Source of the DNA: Acidobacteriota bacterium
Lineage (GTDB): Bacteria; Acidobacteriota; Vicinamibacteria; Fen-336
Direction of reading: 5' to 3'
NCBI GenBank assembly: GCA_022340585.1
Contig: JAJDNS010000175.1
Span: 1 to 42,912 of the forward strand
Length of the DNA stretch: 42,912 nt
The translations under genes were made by a program, and so were the position numbers. Every line of letters begins with the position of its first letter. The first letter of the stretch is position 1. Below, piece by piece: positions 24,847 through 33,690 of this stretch. The notes under the pieces were generated by a model. It ran no database searches and was not told the DNA's origin. It worked only from the letters and a program-made list of their open reading frames with translations.

Positions 24847-24852
24847 ATTCTA
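24847..24852 (-). promoter_or_regulatory. TAGAAT -10 element for the FG-GAP operon
   Basis: Minus-strand CACACTAGAAT, shared with the kinase promoter. It lies 50 nt upstream of the GTG at 24796, which supports that start. Confidence 0.5.
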
Positions 24853-24943
24853 GTGTGCCTGCAGCCGGGCCTCTTTGCACGTCCCCGTCGAGAAGGACCC
24901 CGCGAGACGGCCCCGCTCTTCCCGGCCTTCCCGAGTCCGTCGC

Positions 24944-25018
24944 CTCTGCCAGGGACACGATCGCCGGGGCGGGATCGTGTCCTCGGCCAGGGCAACCGGC
25001 CCCAGGCCGGCTCGGTCC
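24944..25018 (+). repeat. Dispersed intergenic repeat family 1, copy B
   Basis: Begins CTGCCAGGGACACGATCGCC and ends CTCGGTCC. GGGACACGATC pairs with GATCGTGTCC and ACCGGCC with GGCCGG. It differs from copy C at about 12 of 75 positions. The similarity between B and C runs on for about 8 bases through TCAGGGCC, which contains the LysR stop codon. Confidence 0.82.
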
Positions 25019-25981
25019 TCAGGGCCGGTGGCGCCCGCCCCGGGGCCCGGGTCGCGACTCGTCGGGGTGAGGCTCACCGGCGGCGAGGGACTGCAGCTCC
25101 TCGCGTCGCAAGAGCATGAACTCGAGGAAGGACCGGGTGGCCGCCGGCTGGAATCTGGCCAGCGAGATCGCGGCCACCGTCCGGCGCAGCTCGTGCCCCT
25201 CGATCCGGAGCTTCGACAGCCAGCCCCAGGCCACCTCGTCCCGGACCGCCCAGGACGGGAGGAGCGAGATCCCCTGGCCCCGCTCCACCATGAGCTTGAT
25301 GAAGGAGGTGTCGTTGGACTCGAGGGCGAGGGACGGCTGAAAGCCGACCTCGCTGAAGAACTCGTCGGTGGCCCGTCGGATGGAGCCCCCGAGCTCGAAC
25401 AGGATCATCCGCTCCTTCTTCACCTCTTCGAGGCTCACCGCCTCCCGGCCCGCGAAGCGGTGGCCGTGGCCCACGACCAGCACGAGCTCGTCCTCGAAGA
25501 GGCTCGTGACCTTGAGCGCCGGGGAGAAGACGGGGAGAGAGGCGAAGCCGACGTCCGCCAGCCCGTTGAGGATCTCCGACACCGTCTGGTCGGTGCTGGG
25601 CGTGGTGCGGAACGACACGTCGATCCGCGGCTGCTCGCGCATGAACGCCTCGAACAGCGGTGCGAACAGGTGGACGAAGGCCTGGGTGGCGGCCGCCGCC
25701 CGCACCCTGCCCGCCGGCGAGTGCTCGCCTCCCGTCACGCGCTCACGGAGGGCCTGCGCTTCGTCGAGGATGCGGATCGCGTTCTCCAGAGCCGCCTGTC
25801 CGGCCGAGCTGAGCTTCACCCCCCGCTTGGCCCGGATGAAGAGGGGCTCCCCGAGCTCGGTCTCGAGGGACTTGATCTGGTGGCTGACCGCCGACTGGGT
25901 GAGGCCCAGCCTCTCGGCAGCGCGGGTGAAGTTCAGGGTCTCGGCGACAACCCGGAAGGTGCGGAGCTGAGAGAGTTCCAT
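25019..25981 (-). CDS. LysR-family transcriptional regulator
   Basis: 320 aa. Residues 1-62 are the LysR winged helix-turn-helix (LRTFRVVAETLNFTRAAERL, then GLTQSAVSHQIKSLE), followed by a periplasmic-binding-like effector domain (VRAAAATQAFVHLFAPLF, LADVGFASLPVF, MVERGQGISLLPSWAV). The subtype is not identifiable; effectors bind between 90 and 300. It is divergent from the S9A peptidase, the classic LysR arrangement, and a TGA-N7-TCA dyad lies in the shared spacer. The C-terminal 20 residues are Pro/Arg-rich and the stop codon lies at the edge of repeat copy B. Confidence 0.94.
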   Translation of the reverse strand: MELSQLRTFRVVAETLNFTRAAERLGLTQSAVSHQIKSLETELGEPLFIRAKRGVKLSSAGQAALENAIRILDEAQALRERVTGGEHSPAGRVRAAAATQAFVHLFAPLFEAFMREQPRIDVSFRTTPSTDQTVSEILNGLADVGFASLPVFSPALKVTSLFEDELVLVVGHGHRFAGREAVSLEEVKKERMILFELGGSIRRATDEFFSEVGFQPSLALESNDTSFIKLMVERGQGISLLPSWAVRDEVAWGWLSKLRIEGHELRRTVAAISLARFQPAATRSFLEFMLLRREELQSLAAGEPHPDESRPGPRGGRHRP

Positions 25982-26003
25982 GGCGCGTTCTCCCGCGCGA
26001 GCG

Positions 26004-26018
26004 ATGAGAAATCGTCAT
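26004..26018. promoter_or_regulatory. Candidate LysR operator (T-N11-A dyad)
   Basis: ATGAGAAATCGTCAT is a dyad (ATGA-N7-TCAT) and fits the T-N11-A rule for LysR boxes. It lies 23 nt upstream of the LysR ATG and overlaps the transcript start implied by the minus-strand TATAGT at 26026-26021. This position would allow autorepression and activation of the divergent peptidase. Confidence 0.5.
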
Positions 26019-26168
26019 GAACTATATCAGCAGGATCAAGGGCATTGGTGGCTTGGACGCTCGCTGCCGCGACATCGAGGGCTCGCTCGGGCCGGCCGTC
26101 CGTGCGGCCCATTGACGCAGGGCGCGTGAGATGACAAGAGGAGGCAGCGGGACCAGAGGAGGTCGAGG

Positions 26169-28295
26169 ATGAGGCCAATCCAGCGGGGCGTCTTTCTGGC
26201 AGCGTGCTCCTGGGCGCTGTGGGTTCCCACGAAGGCGGTCATCGCGAAGGGGCCCGAGCCGCCAGTGGCCCGGACCGAAGCCCGGGCCCTCGTGGCCCAC
26301 GGTGACACTCGGATCGACGACTACTACTGGCTCAGGGACCGGAACGACCCGAACGTGGTCGAGTACCTGGAGGCCGAGAACGCCTATACCGACGCGGTGA
26401 TGGCTCACACCGAGGCCCTCCGAAAGACGCTCTTCGACGAGATCGTGGGACGGATCGAACCCGACGACACGAGTGTTCCCTACCGCAAGGGCGACTACCT
26501 CTACTACCACCGGTACGAGGCGGGAAAGGACTACAAGATCCACTGCCGGCGCAAGGGCTCGATGGAAGCCCCGGAGGAGATACTCCTGGACGGAAACGCC
26601 CTCGGGGAGGGCCACGCATTCTTCTCCCTCGTTCCCGTCGGTGTCAGCCCCGACCAGGGACTTCTCGCCTTCGCCACCGACACGGTGGGTCGCCGGTTCT
26701 ACACCCTCGGGTTCAAGGACCTCGAGTCCGGCCGGATGCTGGACGACGTGCTCCCGGACGTCGTGGGCAATGCCGTATGGGCCAACGACTCCCGGACCGT
26801 CCTCTACGTGAAGCAGCACCCCGAGACCCTGCGCTGGTACCGGGTCTACCGCCACGTGCTCGGGACCGACACCGACCAGGACGCCCTCGTCTACGAGGAG
26901 ACAGACGACACCTTCAGCGTCTTCGTCTCGAAGACCCGGTCCGAGAAGTACCTCACGATCGTCTCCCACCACACGCTGGCCACCGAGTATCGGCTTCTGG
27001 ACGCCGACGAGCCCCGGGGGGAGCTCCAGGTCTTCGAGCCCCGGCAGATGGGCCACGAGTACGACGTGGCCCACCGGGGCGACACATTCCTCGTCCGCAC
27101 CAACCTGGAGGCCCGGAACTTCCGCCTCGTGCAGACACCGGTCACCGCCACCGGTCGGGAGCACTGGAAGGAGGTCGTGCCGCACCGGGGCCACGTCTTC
27201 CTCGCCGGCGTCGAGGTCTTCGAGGACTACACCGTCCTCACCGAGCGCAAGGACGGGCTCATCCGGATGCGGGTCCTGCCGGAGCAGGGCCAGGAGACGC
27301 GCGAGATCGACTTCGGGGAGCCCGCCTACGACGCCTGGGTCGACCAGAACCCGGAGTTCGACACTCGGGCGTTGCGCTACGGGTACACGTCGCTGACCAC
27401 GCCGCGTTCGATCTACGACTACGACATGGCCAGCGGCGAGAAGGCGCTGCTGAAGCGGGAGAAGGTCGGGGGCGGGTACGACCCGGCCGAGTACACGAGC
27501 GAGCGCCTGTACGCCCGTGCCCGCGACGGCGTCGCCGTCCCCATCTCGCTGGTGTACCGGACGGGGCTGAAGCGCGACGGGTCGAGCCCGCTCCTCCTCT
27601 ACGCCTACGGATCCTATGGATACAGCACCGACGCCTCGTTCGCCTCCGATCGGCTGAGCCTCCTCGACCGCGGCTTCATCTTCGCCATCGCCCACGTCCG
27701 CGGGGGCCAGGAGCTGGGACGCGAGTGGTACGAGGACGGGAAGCTCCTCGAGAAGAAGAACACCTTCACCGACTTCGTCGACTGCGCGTCCCACCTCGTG
27801 CAGCAGCGCTACACCAGCCCCGACAGGCTATTCGCCGAGGGCGGAAGCGCCGGCGGGCTCCTCATGGGGGCGATCACCAACATGCGCCCCGACCTCTTCA
27901 AGGGGGTCATTTGCGCGGTGCCCTTCGTCGACGTCGTGACCACCATGCTGGACGCGAGCATCCCCTTGACCAGCAGCGAGTGGGACGAGTGGGGTGACCC
28001 CCGAAAGAAGGAGTACTACGACTACATGCTGTCGTACTCACCCTACGACAACATCGAGGCCAAGGACTACCCCAACATCCTGGTGACGACCAGCCTTCAC
28101 GACTCCCAGGTCCAGTACTGGGAGCCGGCGAAGTACGTGGCCCGGTTGCGGGCCACCAAGACCGACGCCAATCGCCTCCTGCTCAAGACCGACATGGCGG
28201 CCGGCCACGGCGGCAAGACGGGGCGCTTCAAGGCCCACGAGGACACTGCCTTCGCCTACGCGTTTATGCTGGACCTCGCCGGCATCACCGAGTAG
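26169..28295 (+). CDS. Exported S9A prolyl oligopeptidase, oligopeptidase B-like
   Basis: 708 aa. The N-terminus (GVFLAACSWALWVPTKAVIA) looks like a signal peptide, unlike cytosolic oligopeptidase B. A beta-propeller spans about 80-420 and an alpha/beta-hydrolase domain follows. The triad is visible: GGSAGGLLMG (Ser near 560), HDSQVQYWEP (Asp near 645) and AGHGGKTGRF (His near 680). HVRGGQELGREWYEDGKLL followed by KKNTF is the oligopeptidase B signature; this enzyme class cuts short peptides after Arg or Lys. AGAGGAGG precedes the ATG. It is divergent from a LysR regulator that probably controls it. Confidence 0.93.
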   Translation: MRPIQRGVFLAACSWALWVPTKAVIAKGPEPPVARTEARALVAHGDTRIDDYYWLRDRNDPNVVEYLEAENAYTDAVMAHTEALRKTLFDEIVGRIEPDDTSVPYRKGDYLYYHRYEAGKDYKIHCRRKGSMEAPEEILLDGNALGEGHAFFSLVPVGVSPDQGLLAFATDTVGRRFYTLGFKDLESGRMLDDVLPDVVGNAVWANDSRTVLYVKQHPETLRWYRVYRHVLGTDTDQDALVYEETDDTFSVFVSKTRSEKYLTIVSHHTLATEYRLLDADEPRGELQVFEPRQMGHEYDVAHRGDTFLVRTNLEARNFRLVQTPVTATGREHWKEVVPHRGHVFLAGVEVFEDYTVLTERKDGLIRMRVLPEQGQETREIDFGEPAYDAWVDQNPEFDTRALRYGYTSLTTPRSIYDYDMASGEKALLKREKVGGGYDPAEYTSERLYARARDGVAVPISLVYRTGLKRDGSSPLLLYAYGSYGYSTDASFASDRLSLLDRGFIFAIAHVRGGQELGREWYEDGKLLEKKNTFTDFVDCASHLVQQRYTSPDRLFAEGGSAGGLLMGAITNMRPDLFKGVICAVPFVDVVTTMLDASIPLTSSEWDEWGDPRKKEYYDYMLSYSPYDNIEAKDYPNILVTTSLHDSQVQYWEPAKYVARLRATKTDANRLLLKTDMAAGHGGKTGRFKAHEDTAFAYAFMLDLAGITE

Positions 28296-28300
28296 CGCTC

Positions 28301-28376
28301 CCCTGCCAGGGACACGATCGCCATGGCGGAATCGTGTCCCTTGCCAAGGCATCCGGCCGCAAGGCCGGTGCGGTCC
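28301..28376 (+). repeat. Dispersed intergenic repeat family 1, copy C
   Basis: Same order of elements as copy B: CTGCCAGGGACACGATCGCC, ATCGTGTCC, CCGGCC...GGCCGG and GCGGTCC. It exactly fills the space between the convergent peptidase and PagL-like genes, suggesting a bidirectional terminator role here. The base directly after it starts the PagL-like stop codon, as in copy B for LysR. Confidence 0.82.
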
Positions 28377-28889
28377 TCAGGGCCTGGGGCCGAGAGGGAT
28401 CGTCAGCCCCAGCACGAGGCTGCCGTCACCGGGGTTGATGTCGCCGAGATCGGCGTTGGACAGGTGGTATCCCTCGAGACCGATCCGCCAGCCGTCACCG
28501 AACCGCCAGGCGATCTCGAAGCTGGAGCGGAACTCCAGAGCGTACCCCAGGTCCTTCCCTTCCCCCTGGTGGTAGTAACCGGGGGCGAACGAGAGGCGAA
28601 TGAGAGCGCGCCTGCCAAGGGGCAAGTCGATGCCCACGCCGGCGAACAGGTTGAAGGCGTCGTCGGCGTTGACCATGCCCCCGACCATGGGATGCAGGAG
28701 CCACCAGCGGCCACGTCCCCGGTACTGGACCCCGAACTCGGGCGCACGATAGTTGTCGTCGGTGAACTCGAAGAGTCCGCCGGTGACACCCAGGCTGGCC
28801 CCGGGCGGGACCTGCGGCACGGCGGCGGCGGCGGGAAGCCCGGTGGTCGCGGTCGAGACCGCCAGGACGACGAGGACAACCAGCCTCAT
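28377..28889 (-). CDS. PagL-like acyloxyacyl hydrolase (lipid A 3-O-deacylase family)
   Basis: 170 aa from the ATG at 28887-28889, which overlaps the amylase stop as ATGA. Signal peptide (LVVLVVLAVSTATTGLPAAAA), then an eight-strand-barrel pattern of alternating residues. GYHLSNADLGDINPGDGS near 145 matches the PagL active-site region (His and Ser two residues apart, followed by Asn and a NPG turn). PagL removes the 3-O acyl chain of lipid A in the outer membrane. Its position at the end of a maltodextrin operon is odd. The stop codon is at the edge of repeat copy C. The alternative is an unrelated small outer-membrane barrel. Confidence 0.75.
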   Translation of the reverse strand: MRLVVLVVLAVSTATTGLPAAAAVPQVPPGASLGVTGGLFEFTDDNYRAPEFGVQYRGRGRWWLLHPMVGGMVNADDAFNLFAGVGIDLPLGRRALIRLSFAPGYYHQGEGKDLGYALEFRSSFEIAWRFGDGWRIGLEGYHLSNADLGDINPGDGSLVLGLTIPLGPRP

Positions 28890-30787
28890 GGGACGGTGAA
28901 CACCGCCGAGGCCATGGGGGGCAACGTCAGCCGGAGCCGCCCGTCGTCGACGACCAGGACGACCCCGGAGCCGAGCCGGTCGTCGAGCACGGTCCCATCG
29001 GCCCACCCGACGGGGGCCACCGGGGCCTCGATCGTGGCCGGGGCCTCGTCCGCGTTGAGGGCCACCACCGCGACCTCCCCGCCGAGGACGCGGGCGTAGA
29101 CCCAGGACTCCTCGTTCACCGCGAGGTTGACCATCCGCCCGCGGCGGAGCGGCTCGAGATCCCTGCGCAGGTGAAGCAGGCGCCGCAGGTGCGCGAAGAC
29201 TTCCTCCTCCGGCGCCGTCCGCCCGGACGCCGCGAAGGCGTTCCGGGGATCGTCGGGCCAGCCCCCGGGAAAGTCGCGACGGTTGTCGGGGTCGCCGCCC
29301 CCGGGCATGGCGATCTCGTCGCCGTAGTAGACCAGGGGCGAGCCTCGGACCGTCGTCAGCAGGGTGTAGGCCGCCCTCAGGGAGGCGGGGGACGCCTGCG
29401 GCTCGTTCATGAAGCGGGCCACGTCGTGCAGTCCGAGGAACGTGACCAGCACCGAGGCGTCCGGGTAGAGGTGGTCACGAGCCACGACCTTCGCCGCTTC
29501 CCGCAGGGTCCCCTCCCCGGCGAAGGCGTCGCGGATCTTGAAGTAGAGCGGGAAGTCGAAGGCGGTGTCGATGCCGGAGTCGATGCCGTCGAAACGGGTC
29601 GCCCCGGTCTGGAAGAAGGACACCAGGGCCGGGTCGCCGTCGAAGAGCTCCCCGACGACACGCAGGTCCGGGAACTCCCGCTTGATTGCCGCCATCCACT
29701 CCCGCCAGAAGCGCCGGTGCACGTAGGGCAGGGTGTCCTGGCGGATGCCGTCGAGCCCGGTCACGCCCACCCACCACAGCGTGTTCTGGATGATGTAGCG
29801 GGCGACCTCGGGGTCGTCCTGGTCCAGGTCGGGCAGGATGTCCAGGAACCAGCCCTCGAGCGTGGCCTTCTGCATCTGGGGCGTGGCGCTCGGGTCCTGC
29901 AGGGTCCAGGTCTGCCAGGTGTTGGCCAGGTGGTCGTCCTTCGTCCCGTAGTACCAGGTGGGGGTGGGGGCGTCCCCCACCCACGGGTGGTAGGGCCCGG
30001 AGTGGTTGGCGACCTGATCCTGGATGATCTTGATTCCCACCGCGTGGGCGGCATCCACTAGCTCCCGCAACGTCTCGAGGTCGCCGAGGTGCTCGTCCAC
30101 GGCGTAGAAGTCCACCGCCCCGTAGCCGTGGTAGTCGGTGATCGCCTGGCCGTCGTAGGTCTCGACCTCGTTGAGGGCGTCGTTGTTGTCGTACCAGGGG
30201 TTCAGCCAGAGTGCGGTGATGCCGAGATCGACGAGGTAGGGCAGCTTGTCGATGACTCCCCGGAGGTCCCCCCCGTGGTAGTAGCGTCCCCGGGCGCGGT
30301 CGAGGAGGCCCGGTGCCTTCGCCGGGTCGTCGTTGGAGATATCTCCGTTGGCGAAGCGGTCGGGCATGGCGAGGTAGAGCACGTCGTCGGGGCCGAAGCC
30401 CTGGAACCTCCCGCTCCTCGGGAGCGGGGAGAGGACCTCGAAGGGAATCTCGGCATCGCCCCCCGCCGTCCGGACGGTGAGCGCGCGTGGCCCCGGAGCG
30501 GCACTCGGGTCGACGTGCACGTCGACGAAGAGGAACGAGCCCCGGGAGTTCACGCTGGCGAGACCGACCTCCAGCCCCGAGCCGGACCCGGTCTCCACCC
30601 GCGCGCCGGCGAGGTTTCGACCGCGCACGAGAAGGCGCACGGGGTTCAGCGTGGAGCCGGTCCACCAGCTCGGAGGATCGACCTTCAGCACCGCCGGGCC
30701 GTCCTGGGCCGTGGCCGGGACGACGGCCATGGGACCGGCGGCGAGAATCCCGAGGACGGCGAGGGCCTGGATCGTCCGGTGGCTCAC
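28886..30787 (-). CDS. Secreted GH13 alpha-amylase/cyclomaltodextrinase-like enzyme
   Basis: 633 aa from a GTG at 30785-30787 that overlaps the transporter stop (GTGA). Signal peptide (ALAVLGILAAGPMAVVPATA), an N-terminal immunoglobulin-like domain (to about 120, VKVDPPSWWTGSTLNPVRLL-type with VLKVDPPSWW), then the GH13 barrel. Conserved regions: I, DQVANH near 257; II, GIRQDTLPYV with the Asp nucleophile near 349; III, VVGELFDGD with the Glu acid near 379; IV, LHDVARF near 454. A short beta domain ends the protein. It is expected in the periplasm or outside, releasing maltose or maltodextrins for the transporter and MalQ encoded beside it. Confidence 0.92.
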   Translation of the reverse strand: MSHRTIQALAVLGILAAGPMAVVPATAQDGPAVLKVDPPSWWTGSTLNPVRLLVRGRNLAGARVETGSGSGLEVGLASVNSRGSFLFVDVHVDPSAAPGPRALTVRTAGGDAEIPFEVLSPLPRSGRFQGFGPDDVLYLAMPDRFANGDISNDDPAKAPGLLDRARGRYYHGGDLRGVIDKLPYLVDLGITALWLNPWYDNNDALNEVETYDGQAITDYHGYGAVDFYAVDEHLGDLETLRELVDAAHAVGIKIIQDQVANHSGPYHPWVGDAPTPTWYYGTKDDHLANTWQTWTLQDPSATPQMQKATLEGWFLDILPDLDQDDPEVARYIIQNTLWWVGVTGLDGIRQDTLPYVHRRFWREWMAAIKREFPDLRVVGELFDGDPALVSFFQTGATRFDGIDSGIDTAFDFPLYFKIRDAFAGEGTLREAAKVVARDHLYPDASVLVTFLGLHDVARFMNEPQASPASLRAAYTLLTTVRGSPLVYYGDEIAMPGGGDPDNRRDFPGGWPDDPRNAFAASGRTAPEEEVFAHLRRLLHLRRDLEPLRRGRMVNLAVNEESWVYARVLGGEVAVVALNADEAPATIEAPVAPVGWADGTVLDDRLGSGVVLVVDDGRLRLTLPPMASAVFTVP

Positions 30788-32133
30788 GACGCCGCCTCGC
30801 CGGTGGCCACTCCCTCTTCGGGTTGAGGTTCGGAGTGAGCGGGGTCGACGCGCAGGACGAGGGCGGCGGCCATGAGGAGGAACACCCCCCCGGCCACGAC
30901 CGCGGCGAGACGGTTGTTGTTCAGCAGGTGGAGCATGACCCAGCCGAAGAAGAGCGACGCCAGGATCTCCGGGAGCACGATGAAGAAGTTGAAGATGCCC
31001 ATGTAGACCCCCACGCGCTCCCTGGGGAGGGATCCGGCGAGCATGGCGTAGGGCATGGCCACCGTGCTGGCCCAGGCGATTCCCACCCCCAGCATGGAGA
31101 CGAGGAGCAGCCAGGGCGCCTTGATCACCGTGACCGAGATCAGGCCGGCGGCGCCCAGGGCGAGACACACGGCGTGGGTCCGCCGACGACCGAGCCGAGC
31201 CGCCAGCCCGGGAAGGAAGAAGGAGAAGACGAAGGTGACCGCGGAGTACAACGCGAAGCAGAGGCCCGCCCACTCGACCCCCTCCTGGTACAGGGGCGAG
31301 CTCTGGTCAGAGGCGCCGAAGACGTTGCGGGCCACCGCCACCGGGAAGTAGAGCCACATGCAGAACAGACCCAGCCAGGTGAGCATCTGCACCGGGGCGA
31401 GCTGCTTCATGGTCTGCGGCATCTCGCCGATTGCGGAGAAGATCTCCCTGGCCCCCCCGACGAAGCCCCCGCCCTTCTTCTTCTGGGCCTGGAAGGCCTC
31501 CATGTCCTCGGGCGGGTACTCCTTCGTGGTGATGATCGTCCAGATCACGGCGAGAAAGAAGGCCCCGGCCCCGACGTAGAACGAGAGCTTGACGGCCAGC
31601 GGAATGGCGGCGCCGCCTGCTCCACCCGACGCGATGCCGAAGAGATTGGTCATCATCCAGGGCAGGGCGGAAGCAACGATCGCCCCCAGGCCGATGAAGA
31701 GGCTCTGCATGGCGAAGCCCCTGGTGCGCTGCTCGTCGGGGAGCAGGTCGGCGACGAAGGCCCGGAACGGCTCCATGCTGATGTTGATGGAGGCGTCCAG
31801 GATCCAGAGCAGGCCCGCGGCCATCCACAGGGCCGACGAGTTGGGCATGAGGATGAGGGCGAGGGAGCTGAGGATGGCGCCGACCAGGAAGTAGGGCCGG
31901 CGGCGGCCGAGCGGGCCCCAGGTCCGGTCGCTCATGCTCCCGATGATGGGCTGGACGATCATCCCCGTGAGCGGCGCCGCCAGCCACAGGATCGGGATCT
32001 CCTCGGGCTTCGCGCCGAGGTACTCGTAGATGGCGCTCATGTTTGCCATCTGCAGTCCCCAGCCAAACTGGATTCCGACGAAGCCGAACGACATGTTCCA
32101 GATCTGCCAGAACGTCAGTCGGGGCTTGTCCAT
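30784..32133 (-). CDS. MFS sugar transporter (maltose/sucrose-type, SLC45-like)
   Basis: 449 aa with about twelve hydrophobic segments. It begins with [20 protein letters not shown] then FGWGLQMAN, the typical start of SLC45/GPH-like maltose and sucrose transporters in Bacteroidota and Acidobacteriota. The cytoplasmic loop [19 protein letters not shown] carries the family RRRP motif; another large loop lies mid-protein ([20 protein letters not shown]). It sits between malQ and the GH13 gene, so maltose or maltodextrin uptake with protons is likely. AGGAG precedes the ATG by 8 nt. It is separated from malQ by 10 nt. Confidence 0.92.
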   Translation of the reverse strand: MDKPRLTFWQIWNMSFGFVGIQFGWGLQMANMSAIYEYLGAKPEEIPILWLAAPLTGMIVQPIIGSMSDRTWGPLGRRRPYFLVGAILSSLALILMPNSSALWMAAGLLWILDASINISMEPFRAFVADLLPDEQRTRGFAMQSLFIGLGAIVASALPWMMTNLFGIASGGAGGAAIPLAVKLSFYVGAGAFFLAVIWTIITTKEYPPEDMEAFQAQKKKGGGFVGGAREIFSAIGEMPQTMKQLAPVQMLTWLGLFCMWLYFPVAVARNVFGASDQSSPLYQEGVEWAGLCFALYSAVTFVFSFFLPGLAARLGRRRTHAVCLALGAAGLISVTVIKAPWLLLVSMLGVGIAWASTVAMPYAMLAGSLPRERVGVYMGIFNFFIVLPEILASLFFGWVMLHLLNNNRLAAVVAGGVFLLMAAALVLRVDPAHSEPQPEEGVATGEAAS

Positions 32134-32143
32134 CGATGGGCTC

Positions 32144-33685
32144 CTATGGGCTCTGCGGCTGGTGCGGAAGACGGCCGGATACGGCGGTGAGCTTCCGCAG
32201 CCTCTGGCGAAGCTCGGGGGTCAGGTCGGGCGCGGCATAGCGCCAGCGCCAGTTCCCGTCGGGGCGACCGGGCAGGTTCATCCGAGCGTCGCTCCCCAGG
32301 CCGAGCAGGTCCTGGAGCGGGACGATGACGGTGTCCGCGACGGAGACGTGGAGAGTCCGAACGAAGTCCCAGTGGATGGCGCTGCCGTCGCCGCCCACGT
32401 AGGCGAGGGCACGGGCGTGCTCCTTCTCCACGTCCTCCGGGGAGCGGGTCGACTCCCCCACCCCTCCGGTCCACCACCCGACCAGGGTGTCGTTGTCGTG
32501 GGTCGCGGTGTAGGCCACGATCTCGCGCGGGAAGTTGTGGGGCAGGAAGCCATTCTCGGGGTCGTCGCTCCCGAACGCGAACTGGAGAACGGCCATGCCC
32601 GGAAAGCCGTAGCGCCCCCGCAGGGCCTCGACCTCGGGGGTGATCACCCCGAGGTTCTCCACGACGATGGGCAGCGACCCGAGGGAGTCCCGGAGAGCGT
32701 CGAGGAATGGCGCCCCCGGGCCCTTCACCCAGCGGCCCGTCTCCGCGGTGGGGGCGTCTCCGGGGATCTCCCAGAAGGCCTCGAAGCCGCGGAAGTGGTC
32801 GAGGCGCACCAGGTCGACGAGGGCCAGCACCGCGCGGAAACGGTCGATCCACCAGGCATAGCCGGTGCGGGCCAGCTCGTCCCAGCGGTAGAGCGGATTG
32901 CCCCACAGCTGCCCGGTGGCGCTGAAGTAGTCGGGGGGCACGCCCGCCTGCAACGAGGGCCGGCCGTCCTCGGCGAGGTGGAAGAGCTCGGGACGAGCCC
33001 ACACGTCGGCGCTGTCGTGGGAGACGAAGATGGGGATGTCCCCCATGATGCGGATTCCCCGGTCGCGGGCCTCGGCCCGCAGCTCGGCCCACTGGGAGAA
33101 GAAGAGAAACTGCTCGAGCTCGACCCCCTGCACCTCCCGAGCGAGATCGCGACGCGCCACCTCGAGCGAAGAGGGCTCCCTCCGGGCGAGGCCCGCCTCC
33201 CACTGGTACCAGGGAACGCCACCGTTCGTCCGCATGAGCGCGGCGAAGAGCGCGTAGTCCGGCAGCCAGGCCGACTGCGCGGAGCGAAACGCCTCGAAGG
33301 CGTCGAGTCGCTCGGGAGAGGCACCCCCGCGAAAAGCTTCGCAAGCCTTGGCGAGGAGCGGCCGCTTGAAGTCGAGGAGCCGCCCGTAGTCGACCTCCCG
33401 CTCCGGGAGGTCCTTCCCGGGCTTCAGGTCCTCGTCGTCGAGCAGGTCGTCGTCGCGCAGCCGCTGCAGGCTGATCAGGACCGGGTTCCCGGCGAAGGCG
33501 GAGAAGCACTGGTAGGGCGAGTCGCCATAGCCCGTCGGCCCGAGGGGAAGGACCTGCCACAGGGACTGCCCCGTCTCGGCCAGAAAGTCCAGGAAGGCGA
33601 AGGCCTCCGGGCCCAGCTCGCCGACGCCGTGCGGTCCGGGCAGGGACGTCGGGTGCAGCAGAATGCCAGCCGAGCGTCCGACCAC
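32144..33685 (-). CDS. malQ: 4-alpha-glucanotransferase (amylomaltase, GH77)
   Basis: 513 aa, the usual bacterial length. Start taken as the GTG at 33683-33685, five bases after the upstream lipoprotein stop; a frame running further upstream overlaps that gene and is spurious. GILLHPTSLPGPHGVGELG opens the enzyme; PLGPTGYGDSPYQCFSAFAG is the GH77 signature. Catalytic residues: RLDHFRG (Asp near 295), VVENLGVIT (Glu near 343) and HDNDT (Asp near 398). It transfers glucan segments between maltodextrins in the cytoplasm, releasing glucose. The Shine-Dalgarno is weak, so translation may depend on coupling to the gene before it. Confidence 0.93.
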   Translation of the reverse strand: MVGRSAGILLHPTSLPGPHGVGELGPEAFAFLDFLAETGQSLWQVLPLGPTGYGDSPYQCFSAFAGNPVLISLQRLRDDDLLDDEDLKPGKDLPEREVDYGRLLDFKRPLLAKACEAFRGGASPERLDAFEAFRSAQSAWLPDYALFAALMRTNGGVPWYQWEAGLARREPSSLEVARRDLAREVQGVELEQFLFFSQWAELRAEARDRGIRIMGDIPIFVSHDSADVWARPELFHLAEDGRPSLQAGVPPDYFSATGQLWGNPLYRWDELARTGYAWWIDRFRAVLALVDLVRLDHFRGFEAFWEIPGDAPTAETGRWVKGPGAPFLDALRDSLGSLPIVVENLGVITPEVEALRGRYGFPGMAVLQFAFGSDDPENGFLPHNFPREIVAYTATHDNDTLVGWWTGGVGESTRSPEDVEKEHARALAYVGGDGSAIHWDFVRTLHVSVADTVIVPLQDLLGLGSDARMNLPGRPDGNWRWRYAAPDLTPELRQRLRKLTAVSGRLPHQPQSP

Positions 33686-33690
33686 AGTGA

